A stretch of 11,370 bases of DNA. It comes from Aquificota bacterium. Lineage in GTDB: Bacteria; Aquificota; Aquificia; Aquificales; Hydrogenothermaceae. Positions 1 to 6,879 of this stretch are shown here, piece by piece. Made by a program: the position numbers and the translations under genes. The stretch spans positions 1 to 11,370 of the forward strand of contig JAADDV010000122.1 of NCBI GenBank assembly GCA_013153795.1, read 5' to 3'. A model generated the notes under the pieces. That model searched no databases. It had not been told where the DNA came from and saw only the letters and a program-made list of their open reading frames with translations. Position 1 is the stretch's first letter. Each line of letters starts with the position of its first letter.

Positions 1-1636
1 TAGACATGTAAATAATGGAAAAAGAAATAAAGTAGCCTATATCTACACAAACGAAGACAATCAAGAAAAGAAAATAACCTACGGAGAGCTACTAGAACTG
101 GTTAACAAAATAGCTAATGGATTGAAATCCCTTGGTGTTCAAAAAGGAGACAGGGTTGTTATATATATGCCTCTTGTTATAGAGCAGCTTGCAACAATGC
201 TAGCCTGTGCAAGGATTGGAGCTATTCATTCAGTTGTTTATGCAGGCTTTAGTGCTAATGCTCTTAGAATGAGAATTGAAGATGCAAAAGCAAAAGTGGT
301 TGTTACATCCACATGGACAAAAAGAAGAGGCAAAAAGATAGACCTTAAATCTGTTGTTGATGAAGCTGTAGATGGACTTGAATTTGTTGAGAATATTGTT
401 GTTCTCCAGAGAGAAGGAGATGAGTTTGAGCTGGAAGAAAAAGAGATAGACTTTTATGAGCTTATAAAAGACCAGTCGCCTCAGTGTGAACCAGAAATAA
501 TGGATTCAGAAGACCCTCTATTTATCCTCTACACATCAGGCTCAACAGGAAAACCTAAAGGTGTTCTCCACACAATAGGAGGATATAACCTATATACCCA
601 TATAACAACAAAGTATGTGTTTGATATCCATGAAGATGATATCTACTGGTGCACAGCAGACCCTGGCTGGATTACAGGACACAGCTATATGGTTTATGGT
701 CCTCTTTCTGTAGGAGTTACATCAGTTATAGCAGAAGGAGCACCAGACTATCCAGACCCAGGAAGATGGTGGTCTATTGTTGAAAAATACAGGGTTAACA
801 TCTTTTATACAGCTCCAACAGCAATAAGGCTGTTTATGAAGTATGGAGAGGAATGGCCTAAGAAGTATGACCTTTCATCTTTAAGGATACTTGGTTCAGT
901 AGGAGAGCCTATAAACCCTGAAGCATGGATATGGTATTACGAGGTGATAGGAAAAGGACAGTGTTCAATAGTTGATACATGGTGGCAGACAGAGACAGGG
1001 GGGCATATGATAACAACTGTTCCAGCGTATCCGCAAAAACCAGGAAAAGCTGGAAAGCCATTTTGGGGTGTTGATGCTGATGTTGTTGATAAAAATGGAA
1101 ATCCAGAAGAACCTAATAAAGTTGGTTATTTGGTAATTAAACAACCTTGGCCTTCAGCATTGAGAACTTGCTGGGGAGAGCCTGAGAGATTTGAGAAATA
1201 CTGGACAGAGATAGACCATTATTATTTTGCAGGGGATTTAGCAACAAAGGATGAAGATGGATACATAATGATACTTGGAAGGGCAGACGATGTTATAAAC
1301 GTTTCTGGACACAGGATAGGGACAGCAGAGGTAGAAAGTGCCTTAGTATCCCATCCAGCTGTGGCAGAAGCAGCTGTTATTGGTAAACCTCATGATGTTA
1401 AAGGGGAGTCTATAAAGGCGTTTGTGATACTAAAACAGGGAGAAGAGCCTTCAGAAAGTCTTATAAAAGATTTAAAAATGCATGTAAGGAGAGAACTTGG
1501 TTCACTGGCTGTGCCAGATGAGATAGAGTTTGTCGAAAAACTTCCAAAAACAAGAAGTGGAAAAATTATGAGGAGAGTTTTAAAAGCTAGAGAGCTTGGC
1601 ATGCCTCTTGGAGATGTTTCAACACTAGAAGATTAA
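1..1636 (+). CDS. acs: Acetyl-CoA synthetase (AMP-forming), 5' end outside the window
   Basis: Activates acetate with ATP to acetyl-AMP and then acetyl-CoA in the cytoplasm. The frame (first full codon at 2) is open to the left edge and already reads as Acs protein (RHVNNGKRNKVAYIY, then ITYGELL), so the TTG at 122 is internal and the gene is partial. 544 residues are visible; full-length family members have about 630-650, so roughly 90-100 N-terminal residues are missing. Visible signatures are the nucleotide-binding loop YTSGSTGKPKG (530-562), WWQTETGG (980-1003), the hinge region GDLATKDEDGY followed by GRADDVINVSGHRIG, and the C-terminal TRSGKIMRR. The lysine of that last motif (codon 1562-1564) is the catalytic residue that protein acetyltransferases modify in well-studied Acs enzymes, so post-translational control is possible. 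The gene reads toward the radical SAM gene, with a terminator-like hairpin between them. The assignment to Acs rather than another acyl-CoA ligase is firm. Confidence 0.96.
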   Translation, partial: RHVNNGKRNKVAYIYTNEDNQEKKITYGELLELVNKIANGLKSLGVQKGDRVVIYMPLVIEQLATMLACARIGAIHSVVYAGFSANALRMRIEDAKAKVVVTSTWTKRRGKKIDLKSVVDEAVDGLEFVENIVVLQREGDEFELEEKEIDFYELIKDQSPQCEPEIMDSEDPLFILYTSGSTGKPKGVLHTIGGYNLYTHITTKYVFDIHEDDIYWCTADPGWITGHSYMVYGPLSVGVTSVIAEGAPDYPDPGRWWSIVEKYRVNIFYTAPTAIRLFMKYGEEWPKKYDLSSLRILGSVGEPINPEAWIWYYEVIGKGQCSIVDTWWQTETGGHMITTVPAYPQKPGKAGKPFWGVDADVVDKNGNPEEPNKVGYLVIKQPWPSALRTCWGEPERFEKYWTEIDHYYFAGDLATKDEDGYIMILGRADDVINVSGHRIGTAEVESALVSHPAVAEAAVIGKPHDVKGESIKAFVILKQGEEPSESLIKDLKMHVRRELGSLAVPDEIEFVEKLPKTRSGKIMRRVLKARELGMPLGDVSTLED

Positions 1637-1645
1637 ATTTTAGTA

Positions 1646-1673
1646 TTGCATTGTAAAATTTCCCTCCTATATT
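1646..1673 (+). promoter_or_regulatory. Possible sigma-70-type promoter for the radical SAM gene, within the hairpin's left arm
   Basis: TTGCAT (1646-1651) and TATATT (1668-1673) are separated by 16 bases. A start 7-8 bases after the -10 would fall at about 1680-1681, in the loop of the hairpin at 1662-1701. Such a transcript would lack the left arm and so leave the Shine-Dalgarno site free. The match is only moderate and the surroundings are AT-rich, so this is a prediction from spacing alone. Confidence 0.35.
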
Positions 1674-1706
1674 TAACGGCAAATTGTTAGATATAGGAGG
1701 GTTTTT
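1662..1706 (+). terminator. Strong hairpin with T-run after acs; its right arm contains the next gene's Shine-Dalgarno
   Basis: CCCTCCTATAT (1662-1672) pairs perfectly with ATATAGGAGGG (1691-1701). The helix can continue through a T:G pair (1673/1690) and four more pairs (1674-1677 with 1686-1689), closing an 8-base loop at 1678-1685. Five T residues follow (1702-1706). The form fits a factor-independent terminator for acs. The right arm is also the GGAGGG ribosome binding site of the gene starting at 1710, so any read-through message would have that site paired. Confidence 0.75.
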
Positions 1707-1709
1707 ATA

Positions 1710-2735
1710 ATGGAAGCTTTAGCATGGATGTCTAAAAAAAGAGAAGATGGAAAAGTTTTATGCACAGCATGTAATCAAAGGTGTGTTTTAGATAAAGGAG
1801 AAATAGGAAAATGTGGTATTAGAAGAGTTGGTGAAGATGGAAATCTTTATTTAACAACATATGGTCTTGCTGCGTCTTATAATGTAGACCCAGTGGAAAA
1901 AAAACCTTTATACCACTTTTTACCTGGCACTCCTATTTTTTCCCTTGGAACAGTTGGCTGTAATATGAGTTGTAAATTCTGCCAAAACTGGGAAATTTCT
2001 CAATATCCTCAAACTCATAATGGTGAGGTTTTTGGTGTTCCTTTAATGCCTGAGACTATTGTAAATATATGTAAAACAAATAATATTCCTTCTATAGCTT
2101 ATACATATAATGAGCCTGTTGTTTTTTTTGAATATGCATATGACACCATGAAACTTGCTAAAGAACATGGAATAAGAAATGTGTTTGTCTCAAGTGGATA
2201 TGAGACAAAAGAAGCTTTAGAAACTCTTAGACCTTATCTTGATGCTATGAATATAGACCTTAAAGCTTTTAATGATGAATTTTATAGAAAAATTGTTGGA
2301 GCAAGACTAAAACCTGTTCTTAAAACTATTGAACATGCAAAAGAACTTGGAATTTGGATAGAACTTACAACACTGATAATCCCAGGTGAAAATGACAGTG
2401 AAGAAGAATTAAGGCAAGCTGCAAGATGGATAGCTTCTTTAGATAAAAATATACCATGGCATCTATCTAGATTTTTCCCTGCTTATAAAATGATGGATCA
2501 TCCTCCTACCCCAATAGAAACAATAAAAAGAGCTTATGATATAGCAAAAGAAGAAGGTCTAAATTATGTATATGTTGGAAACTTTGATGATGAAGATAGA
2601 GAATCAACTTACTGTCCAAATTGTGGTTTTAGAGTAATAGATAGAAGAGGACATTTAGGTCAGTATGTTATCAATCATTTAGAAGATGGAAGATGTCCAA
2701 AATGTAAAACAGAAATACCTGGTATCTGGGAATAA
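1710..2735 (+). CDS. amrS: AmmeMemoRadiSam system radical SAM enzyme
   Basis: A 341-residue radical S-adenosylmethionine protein. The cluster motif CNMSCKFC (Cys84, Cys88, Cys91) followed by QNWEISQ is characteristic of the AmmeMemoRadiSam (AmrS/PflA-like) family. Additional cysteines lie N-terminally (18, 21, 25, 35) and in a C-terminal ribbon-like pair of CxxC motifs (302/305 and 329/332), presumably binding a metal. The start at ATG 1710 is supported by GGAGGG at 1696-1701, eight bases upstream. In many genomes this family is found with AMMECR1 and Memo proteins; neither is visible here. The substrate cannot be told from the sequence. Codons are more T/A-ending (TTA, CTT, TCT) than in the preceding acs. 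The upstream hairpin suggests its expression is separated from, or conditionally linked to, acs. An older annotation as pyruvate formate-lyase activating enzyme would be less accurate. Confidence 0.92.
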   Translation: MEALAWMSKKREDGKVLCTACNQRCVLDKGEIGKCGIRRVGEDGNLYLTTYGLAASYNVDPVEKKPLYHFLPGTPIFSLGTVGCNMSCKFCQNWEISQYPQTHNGEVFGVPLMPETIVNICKTNNIPSIAYTYNEPVVFFEYAYDTMKLAKEHGIRNVFVSSGYETKEALETLRPYLDAMNIDLKAFNDEFYRKIVGARLKPVLKTIEHAKELGIWIELTTLIIPGENDSEEELRQAARWIASLDKNIPWHLSRFFPAYKMMDHPPTPIETIKRAYDIAKEEGLNYVYVGNFDDEDRESTYCPNCGFRVIDRRGHLGQYVINHLEDGRCPKCKTEIPGIWE

Positions 2736-2738
2736 AGT

Positions 2739-2770
2739 TTTTTTCTCCTGCGTTTGAGCAGGAGAAAAAA
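2739..2770 (+). terminator. Factor-independent terminator after amrS
   Basis: TTTTTTCTCCTGC (2739-2751) pairs over 13 bp with its complement at 2758-2770 around a six-base loop (GTTTGA), just after the stop codon. A T-rich stretch (TCTATTTTAC, then six T) follows. The helix begins with T and ends with A, so its T-tail is less classical than at 4639, but position and stability favour termination. Confidence 0.7.
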
Positions 2771-2790
2771 TCTATTTTACTTTTTTAATA

Positions 2791-2864
2791 AAAACTATAA
2801 AATCAGCAAATAATTTTTCTTTCTATTCTTATTTGTGCTCCTTATAGTTTTACAAAAACTGTAA
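2791..2864 (+). repeat. Nested and alternative inverted repeats upstream of the sulfide:quinone oxidoreductase gene
   Basis: AAAACTATAA (2791-2800) is perfectly complementary to TTATAGTTTT (2842-2851). Inside this, AGC/GCT (2805-2807/2837-2839) and AAATAA/TTATTT (2808-2813/2829-2834) extend the structure to a 61-base imperfect hairpin. TTATAGTTTT can instead pair with AAAACTGTAA (2855-2864) across a three-base loop, ten pairs with one G:T. The two pairings exclude each other. The region codes for nothing I recognise. It could be an operator, an RNA switch, or chance in AT-rich DNA. Confidence 0.5.
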
Positions 2865-2922
2865 TCTTGATTAAAAATCTAACTTTTTTAGATAAAAATT
2901 TGCCTAATCTTTTTAAAAAAGC

Positions 2923-2950
2923 TAAGTTAATATTTGTTAACTTAATTTTT
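2923..2950 (+). other. AT-rich inverted repeat with T-run, possible weak terminator or operator
   Basis: TAAGTTAA (2923-2930) and TTAACTTA (2937-2944) are perfect complements around a six-base loop, followed by T residues at 2946-2950. Only one G:C pair is present, so as an RNA hairpin it is weak, particularly in a thermophile. A DNA-binding dyad about 50 bases upstream of the -10 box of the next gene is an equally good reading. Confidence 0.3.
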
Positions 2951-2996
2951 TCTTACTATTATTATTTCATACAGAATATATCGGAATTTTATGTAG

Positions 2997-3005
2997 TGCT
3001 ATAAT
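2997..3005 (+). promoter_or_regulatory. Extended -10 promoter for the sulfide:quinone oxidoreductase gene
   Basis: TGCTATAAT is a perfect extended -10 element, giving a predicted start near 3011-3012 and a leader of about 40 bases. No good -35 hexamer lies at 16-18 bases' spacing (the best candidate there is TATATC), which is common for extended -10 promoters. Confidence 0.6.
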
Positions 3006-3050
3006 TATTGAATAAAATAGTCCAAAAGAATATGTTTGGAGGAAACGAAT

Positions 3051-4475
3051 ATGGCAAAAATAGTAATTGTTGGGGCAGGTTTTGCTGGTCATTATGCTGC
3101 TCTTGTAGGAGCAGATGCCCTTAAACGTAAAGGGCAACACGAAATTACTGTTATCAGTAGGGTTCCAAAATTCACTTATATACCTTCTCTTGTCTGGGTC
3201 GGCGTTGCTCAAATGGAAGCAGAAGAAACTCAATTTGACCTTAAACCTGTTTATGACAAAATGAAAATTAATTATATTCATGGAACAGTTACGGAAGTTC
3301 ACCCTGATGAACAATATGTAGTTGCTGAGCTTCCTAATGGAGAAAAACAACAGGTAGATTATGATTTTGTTTTAATAGCAACAGGACCTTATCTTAACTT
3401 TGCTGCAACACCAGGTCTTGGACCAGAAAACGGTTATACTCAATCTATCTGTACTCCTCCTCACGCAACTAAAGCAGCATCTGAATATTTAGAATTAGTT
3501 AAAAGACTGGAAAAAGGAGACAAAGCAAAAATAGTTATTGGAACAGGTCATGGCCTTGCAACATGTCAGGGAGCGGCTTTTGAGTATATTTGTAATGTTC
3601 ATAACGACCTTGTAGATAGAGGTCTTAGAGATAAAGTTGAAATAATGTGGCTTTCTAACGAGCCAAGACTAGGAGATTTTGGTATTGATGGTCTTGAAGC
3701 TAAAATGGGCTCTCTTATCTACACTTCAGAAATGATGGCTGAAGCTTTATTTGATGAATATGACATTAAATGGGAAATTAGAAGCCACGTTAGAAAAGTA
3801 GAAGATGGAAAAATATATACAGTAAATCTTGATGGAGAAGAAAAGGAATTTGACTTTGATTTTGCAATGCTCATACCACCATTTAAAGCTCAGCCTATTA
3901 AATGGATTGATAAAGATGGAAACGATATAACAGAAAAAATGTGTAATCCTGCTGGATTTGTTAAGGTTGATGCAAATTATGGAAAACCTTATGAAGAATT
4001 AGATGGTCCTGATTGGCCTAAAAAATATCAAAACCCCATTTATAAAAATGTTTTTGCTGCAGGAATTGCATTTGCTCCTCCTGGACCTTTATCTCAACCA
4101 GGGAAAGCTCCAGACGGCACTCCAATAGGACCAACACCTCCAAGAACAGGTTATACAGCAGAGCTCTCTGGTAAAGCTGCAATATTAAATATCATAGACA
4201 TGATAGAAGGAAAAGAACCTTCTCATACTGCTTCTATGGCTGAAACTCCAGGACTTTGTGTTGCTTCAATGAAAAATCACTGGATAACAGGGGAAGCTGC
4301 AACTATAGCTATATATCCTGTTGCAAGAAACTATGAAAAATATCCTGAATATGGAAGAGATTTAGACCTTTGTGTTGCTGAAATTGGTCTTGCAGGTTCA
4401 TGGTTTAAAGCTTTACTACACTATGCATTCCTTTACAAGCTTCAAGCTAAACCTGGTTGGAAATTAATACCTTAA
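3051..4475 (+). CDS. sqr: Sulfide:quinone oxidoreductase
   Basis: A 474-residue flavoprotein that oxidises sulfide to zero-valent sulfur/polysulfide and passes electrons to the membrane quinone pool. The FAD-binding GAGFAG (8-13) opens the protein. All three redox cysteines expected by comparison with the Aquifex enzyme are present: Cys134 (QSICTPPHA), Cys172 (GLATCQGAAFEY) and Cys403 (PGLCVASM). The shared EPRLGDFG segment is at 204-211. The C-terminus SWFKALLHYAFLYKLQ matches the first amphipathic membrane-anchoring helix, and the protein stops shortly after it. It is longer than the Aquifex enzyme (about 430 residues), with extra proline/glycine-rich sequence at about 309-370; I cannot fix the SQR type with confidence. 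I chose ATG 3051 because GGAGGA at 3038-3043 sits seven bases upstream; a TTG at 3036 would start inside that site. The enzyme is probably co-transcribed with the 46-codon gene that follows 22 bases later. No signal peptide is seen. Confidence 0.93.
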   Translation: MAKIVIVGAGFAGHYAALVGADALKRKGQHEITVISRVPKFTYIPSLVWVGVAQMEAEETQFDLKPVYDKMKINYIHGTVTEVHPDEQYVVAELPNGEKQQVDYDFVLIATGPYLNFAATPGLGPENGYTQSICTPPHATKAASEYLELVKRLEKGDKAKIVIGTGHGLATCQGAAFEYICNVHNDLVDRGLRDKVEIMWLSNEPRLGDFGIDGLEAKMGSLIYTSEMMAEALFDEYDIKWEIRSHVRKVEDGKIYTVNLDGEEKEFDFDFAMLIPPFKAQPIKWIDKDGNDITEKMCNPAGFVKVDANYGKPYEELDGPDWPKKYQNPIYKNVFAAGIAFAPPGPLSQPGKAPDGTPIGPTPPRTGYTAELSGKAAILNIIDMIEGKEPSHTASMAETPGLCVASMKNHWITGEAATIAIYPVARNYEKYPEYGRDLDLCVAEIGLAGSWFKALLHYAFLYKLQAKPGWKLIP

Positions 4476-4497
4476 TTAAAATTTGGAGGGAAATATT

Positions 4498-4638
4498 ATG
4501 CCAAAAAAACCTACACCAAAACCAAGATTTGTATTTACTGAAGCAGATAAAAAAAGAAGAAAAAATATTTTTATTCAGCTTTATAGATTTATAGTTTTAG
4601 GTCTTCACTTCTGGAAACTTTCTAGAATGTCTCACTAA
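4498..4638 (+). CDS. 46-residue conserved-looking small protein coupled to sqr, probable membrane-associated helix
   Basis: A short gene with a very good ribosome site (GGAGGG at 4485-4490, seven bases before ATG) beginning 22 bases after the sqr stop. Its own stop codon touches a strong terminator, so gene and operon end together. That placement is why I regard it as real. The product has a basic, proline-rich N-terminus (MPKKPTPKPRF), a charged patch KKRRK at about 18-22, then a hydrophobic/aromatic stretch from residue 24 to 41 (IFIQLYRF, then IVLGLHFWKL) with Gln27, Arg30, His37 and Lys40 mostly on one face. It could be an amphipathic in-plane helix or a short transmembrane segment. It has no cysteines. 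I do not recognise a family. Coupling to sqr suggests a partner or membrane anchor of that enzyme, which is inference. Confidence 0.8.
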   Translation: MPKKPTPKPRFVFTEADKKRRKNIFIQLYRFIVLGLHFWKLSRMSH

Positions 4639-4668
4639 AAAAAGCCCCGTTTTTGGGGCTTTTTCTTA
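4639..4668 (+). terminator. Classical factor-independent terminator of the sqr operon
   Basis: AAAAAGCCCC (4639-4648) pairs with GGGGCTTTTT (4655-4664) around a six-base loop, with the T-run in the descending arm. It directly abuts the stop codon of the 46-codon gene. Confidence 0.95.
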
Positions 4669-4736
4669 AACTTCAGTCAAATTTTTTCAAATCTTCTTAA
4701 GTTATTTAAGTATTTCTAATTTTTGTGTAATAAATT

Positions 4737-4766
4737 TTTACAAAAAAACTTTTAATAACATATAAT
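4737..4766 (+). promoter_or_regulatory. Sigma-70-type promoter for the fliG-fliM-fliN-flgF operon
   Basis: TTTACA (4737-4742) and a perfect TATAAT (4761-4766) are separated by 18 bases (or TTACAA by 17), with a predicted start near 4773. No sigma-54 GG-N10-GC element was seen, so the C-ring genes appear to use the housekeeping sigma factor. The 144-base gap between terminator and gene is otherwise AT-rich and featureless. Confidence 0.6.
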
Positions 4767-4808
4767 ATAAATCTCTAATCTAATCTTTATTAACATAGGA
4801 AAAAGGTT

Positions 4809-5843
4809 GTGTCAGATAATGTAAAAAACAAAAATATCAGAAATCTTAAAGGTCCTGAAAAAGCAGCTATTTTGTTATCTTTATTGCCTGAAGAAGAAGC
4901 GGCAAAGATTTTTAGATACTTAAAAGAGCATGAAATTGAAAAACTTGTTAAGCAAATATTAGCTTTAGAAACACCTTCTAAAGAAGTTGCAAAATCTGTT
5001 TTAGAAGAAGCCTACGATACACTAAAAGAATTAACACCTTTAAAAATTGCTCCAGAAAATATTAAGAAAGTTTTAGAAAAAGCTCTTCCTCCAGATAAAT
5101 TAGAAAAACTTCTAACAGAAACATTTTCTGCTGAAGAAGGAAAAGCTATATTTAGAGAACTTGAAAAGATGGACCCTAAATTTATTGCAAATATGCTTAA
5201 AAATGAACATCCACAGGTCATTGCTCTTGTTTTATCTCAGCTTTCACCTACAAAAGCAGCAGACATTATTCAGTATCTCCCTAAAAGAATGGGAGTAACA
5301 AATCTTCAGGAAGAAGTAATAAAAAGAATTGCTTCTATAGAAAAAATATCATATGACATGGTTAAAGTTGTTGCTGATACATTGGAAGAAGAACTAATGA
5401 CTATCGGTGCAGGTAAAGAGGAAAGCTTAAGTGGTATAGATGTAGCAGCAGAGATTGTTAATATTCTCCCTAAAGAACTTACTCAAGAAATTCTTGAAGA
5501 AATTAGAAAAGAAAATGCTTCTTTAGCAGATGCTATAGAAGAAAGAATGTTTAAATTTGAAGATATTGTTAAACTTGATAATAGAGCTATCATCGAAATT
5601 CTTAAAGTTGTTGATAAAAACGACCTACTTATTGCTCTTAAAGGAGCTCCACAAGAAATTCTTGATAAGTTTCTGTCTAACATGTCAAAACGTGCAGCTC
5701 AAATGTTTTTAGAAGATATGGAAGTTTTAGGACCTGTTAAAAAATCTGATGTAGAGAAAGCTCGAAAGAAAATCATAGCTACTATTAAGAGCCTCATAGA
5801 AAAAGGTATTATTGAATATGGCGCTGGGGAAGAAATGATATAG
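4809..5843 (+). CDS. fliG: Flagellar motor switch protein FliG
   Basis: A 344-residue rotor protein that links the MS ring to FliM and provides the surface on which the stator generates torque. The N-terminal domain (about 14-100) starts with LKGPEKAAILLSLLPEEEA. The middle domain carries the FliM-binding EHPQ motif (133-136) within KNEHPQVIALVLSQLSP. The C-terminal domain has LKGAPQEIL and NMSKRAAQMFLEDMEVLGPV. By alignment with the well-studied enteric protein, Arg295, Glu302/Asp303 and Lys311 occupy the charged torque positions, with a conservative acidic and a conservative basic substitution. The start is GTG at 4809, with AGGA at 4797-4800. It is the first gene of the operon, 34 bases before fliM. 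fliF and fliH, the usual neighbours, are absent here. Length is close to the family's usual 330-345. Confidence 0.96.
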   Translation: MSDNVKNKNIRNLKGPEKAAILLSLLPEEEAAKIFRYLKEHEIEKLVKQILALETPSKEVAKSVLEEAYDTLKELTPLKIAPENIKKVLEKALPPDKLEKLLTETFSAEEGKAIFRELEKMDPKFIANMLKNEHPQVIALVLSQLSPTKAADIIQYLPKRMGVTNLQEEVIKRIASIEKISYDMVKVVADTLEEELMTIGAGKEESLSGIDVAAEIVNILPKELTQEILEEIRKENASLADAIEERMFKFEDIVKLDNRAIIEILKVVDKNDLLIALKGAPQEILDKFLSNMSKRAAQMFLEDMEVLGPVKKSDVEKARKKIIATIKSLIEKGIIEYGAGEEMI

Positions 5844-5877
5844 CTTTATCTAAAGAAAGAATATAAGGAGGTTTCTT

Positions 5878-6879
5878 TTGTCTGAAGAATTTCTATCTCA
5901 AGAGGAGATAGACGCATTACTTGGTGGTGGGGAGAGTGAAGAAAAAAAAGAGGAACAACCTATAGAAACTGATGAAGCTCGCCCTTTTGATTTTTCAGAA
6001 GTTGAACATATAAAGAAAGGTGGTCTTCCTGGCCTTGATATGATTTTTGAAAGATGGATAAAACTTTTCAGAGAAGAGGTTAGGAAGATAATACATGATA
6101 TAGGAATGGTTTCTAAGGATAATATGTATATATCCCGTTTTAATCCTTTTATGATGAAAATTCCCCTTCCTGCTAGTTTCTCTATCTTTACAATGAGACC
6201 ACTAAAAGAAAATGCTCTTCTTATAATAGATTCAAGGCTTGTTTTTACTGTTATAAGCGTTTTATTTGGAGGTCCTGCCCAACCTTTTAAAGTAGAAGGA
6301 AGAGAGTTTACAAAACTTGAAACAAAGATAGTTAATGATTTTGTGGAAGTTATTTTAAAGACTTTTGAAGAGGTATGGGAAAGTCTTTATCCAATAAGTA
6401 TTGAGCTTGTTTCCATAGAGCTTAATCCAAGCTTAGCTAAGATAGTTTCTCCAAATGAAAAAATTATTGTTGTTGAATGTAGTCTTGATATAGGAGGATA
6501 TGAAGCTCCTTTTTTCTTTGTTTTTCCTCAAGGGATGTTTATGCCTATAAAAGATATAGTTTATTCTCAATCTCCTTTAACAGAAGACCCTGTCTGGAAA
6601 GACAATTTAACTGAAAAGATTTTAAAACTTAAACTTAAACTGACTTTAGAATTACTTAGAAAAAAATTTAAAATAAAAGATATTTTAGCTTGGGAAGAAG
6701 GCACAGAAATACAGCTACATGTATCAAAAGACAATGAATTTCCTCTTTATGTAGAAGATAGTAAAAAATTCCTAGCTAAACTAGGAAAAGTAGAAAATAA
6801 ATATGCAGCTTTAATAACGCAGAAAATAATAAATAATGATATTAAAGAGGTTAGAGATGGAGGAAAAGAAGACTCCTGA
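5878..6879 (+). CDS. fliM: Flagellar motor switch protein FliM
   Basis: A 333-residue C-ring protein that receives phospho-CheY and transmits the direction signal to FliG. The N-terminus carries the CheY-binding motif (LSQEEIDALL, residues 6-15), then an acidic linker of about 20 residues, then the CheC-like middle domain (GGLPGLDMIFERW from residue 48; FGG at 130-132) and a C-terminal SpoA-type domain (about 250-333; KFLAKLGKVENKYAALIT). The start codon is TTG, supported by a full AAGGAGG at 5865-5871 six bases upstream; beginning here gives exactly the family's usual N-terminus. The 3' end overlaps fliN by 23 bases, indicating translational coupling and matched production of the two switch proteins. 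FliN resembles the last domain, but the full architecture identifies FliM. Confidence 0.95.
   Translation: MSEEFLSQEEIDALLGGGESEEKKEEQPIETDEARPFDFSEVEHIKKGGLPGLDMIFERWIKLFREEVRKIIHDIGMVSKDNMYISRFNPFMMKIPLPASFSIFTMRPLKENALLIIDSRLVFTVISVLFGGPAQPFKVEGREFTKLETKIVNDFVEVILKTFEEVWESLYPISIELVSIELNPSLAKIVSPNEKIIVVECSLDIGGYEAPFFFVFPQGMFMPIKDIVYSQSPLTEDPVWKDNLTEKILKLKLKLTLELLRKKFKIKDILAWEEGTEIQLHVSKDNEFPLYVEDSKKFLAKLGKVENKYAALITQKIINNDIKEVRDGGKEDS

Noticed and set aside
2867..2882. FNR/CRP-like box (TTGAT followed by ATCTA) upstream of sqr
   Set aside because: The right half does not match ATCAA at the required four-base spacing; AT-rich chance match.
2964..2977. ATTC...GAAT-like dyad near the sqr promoter as a sulfide-responsive repressor site
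   Set aside because: The two halves (ATTTC and AGAAT) do not match each other as an inverted repeat beyond the outer three bases, and the spacing is wrong.
3036..3050. Upstream TTG start for sqr adding five residues
   Set aside because: The codon lies at the start of the Shine-Dalgarno GGAGGA that serves ATG 3051, and the FAD-binding motif starts correctly from 3051.
2967..3350. Minus-strand open frame of 127 codons opposite the sqr promoter and 5' end
   Set aside because: Low-complexity, phenylalanine/serine/asparagine-rich translation with no family signal, lying antisense to a clear gene; a shadow.
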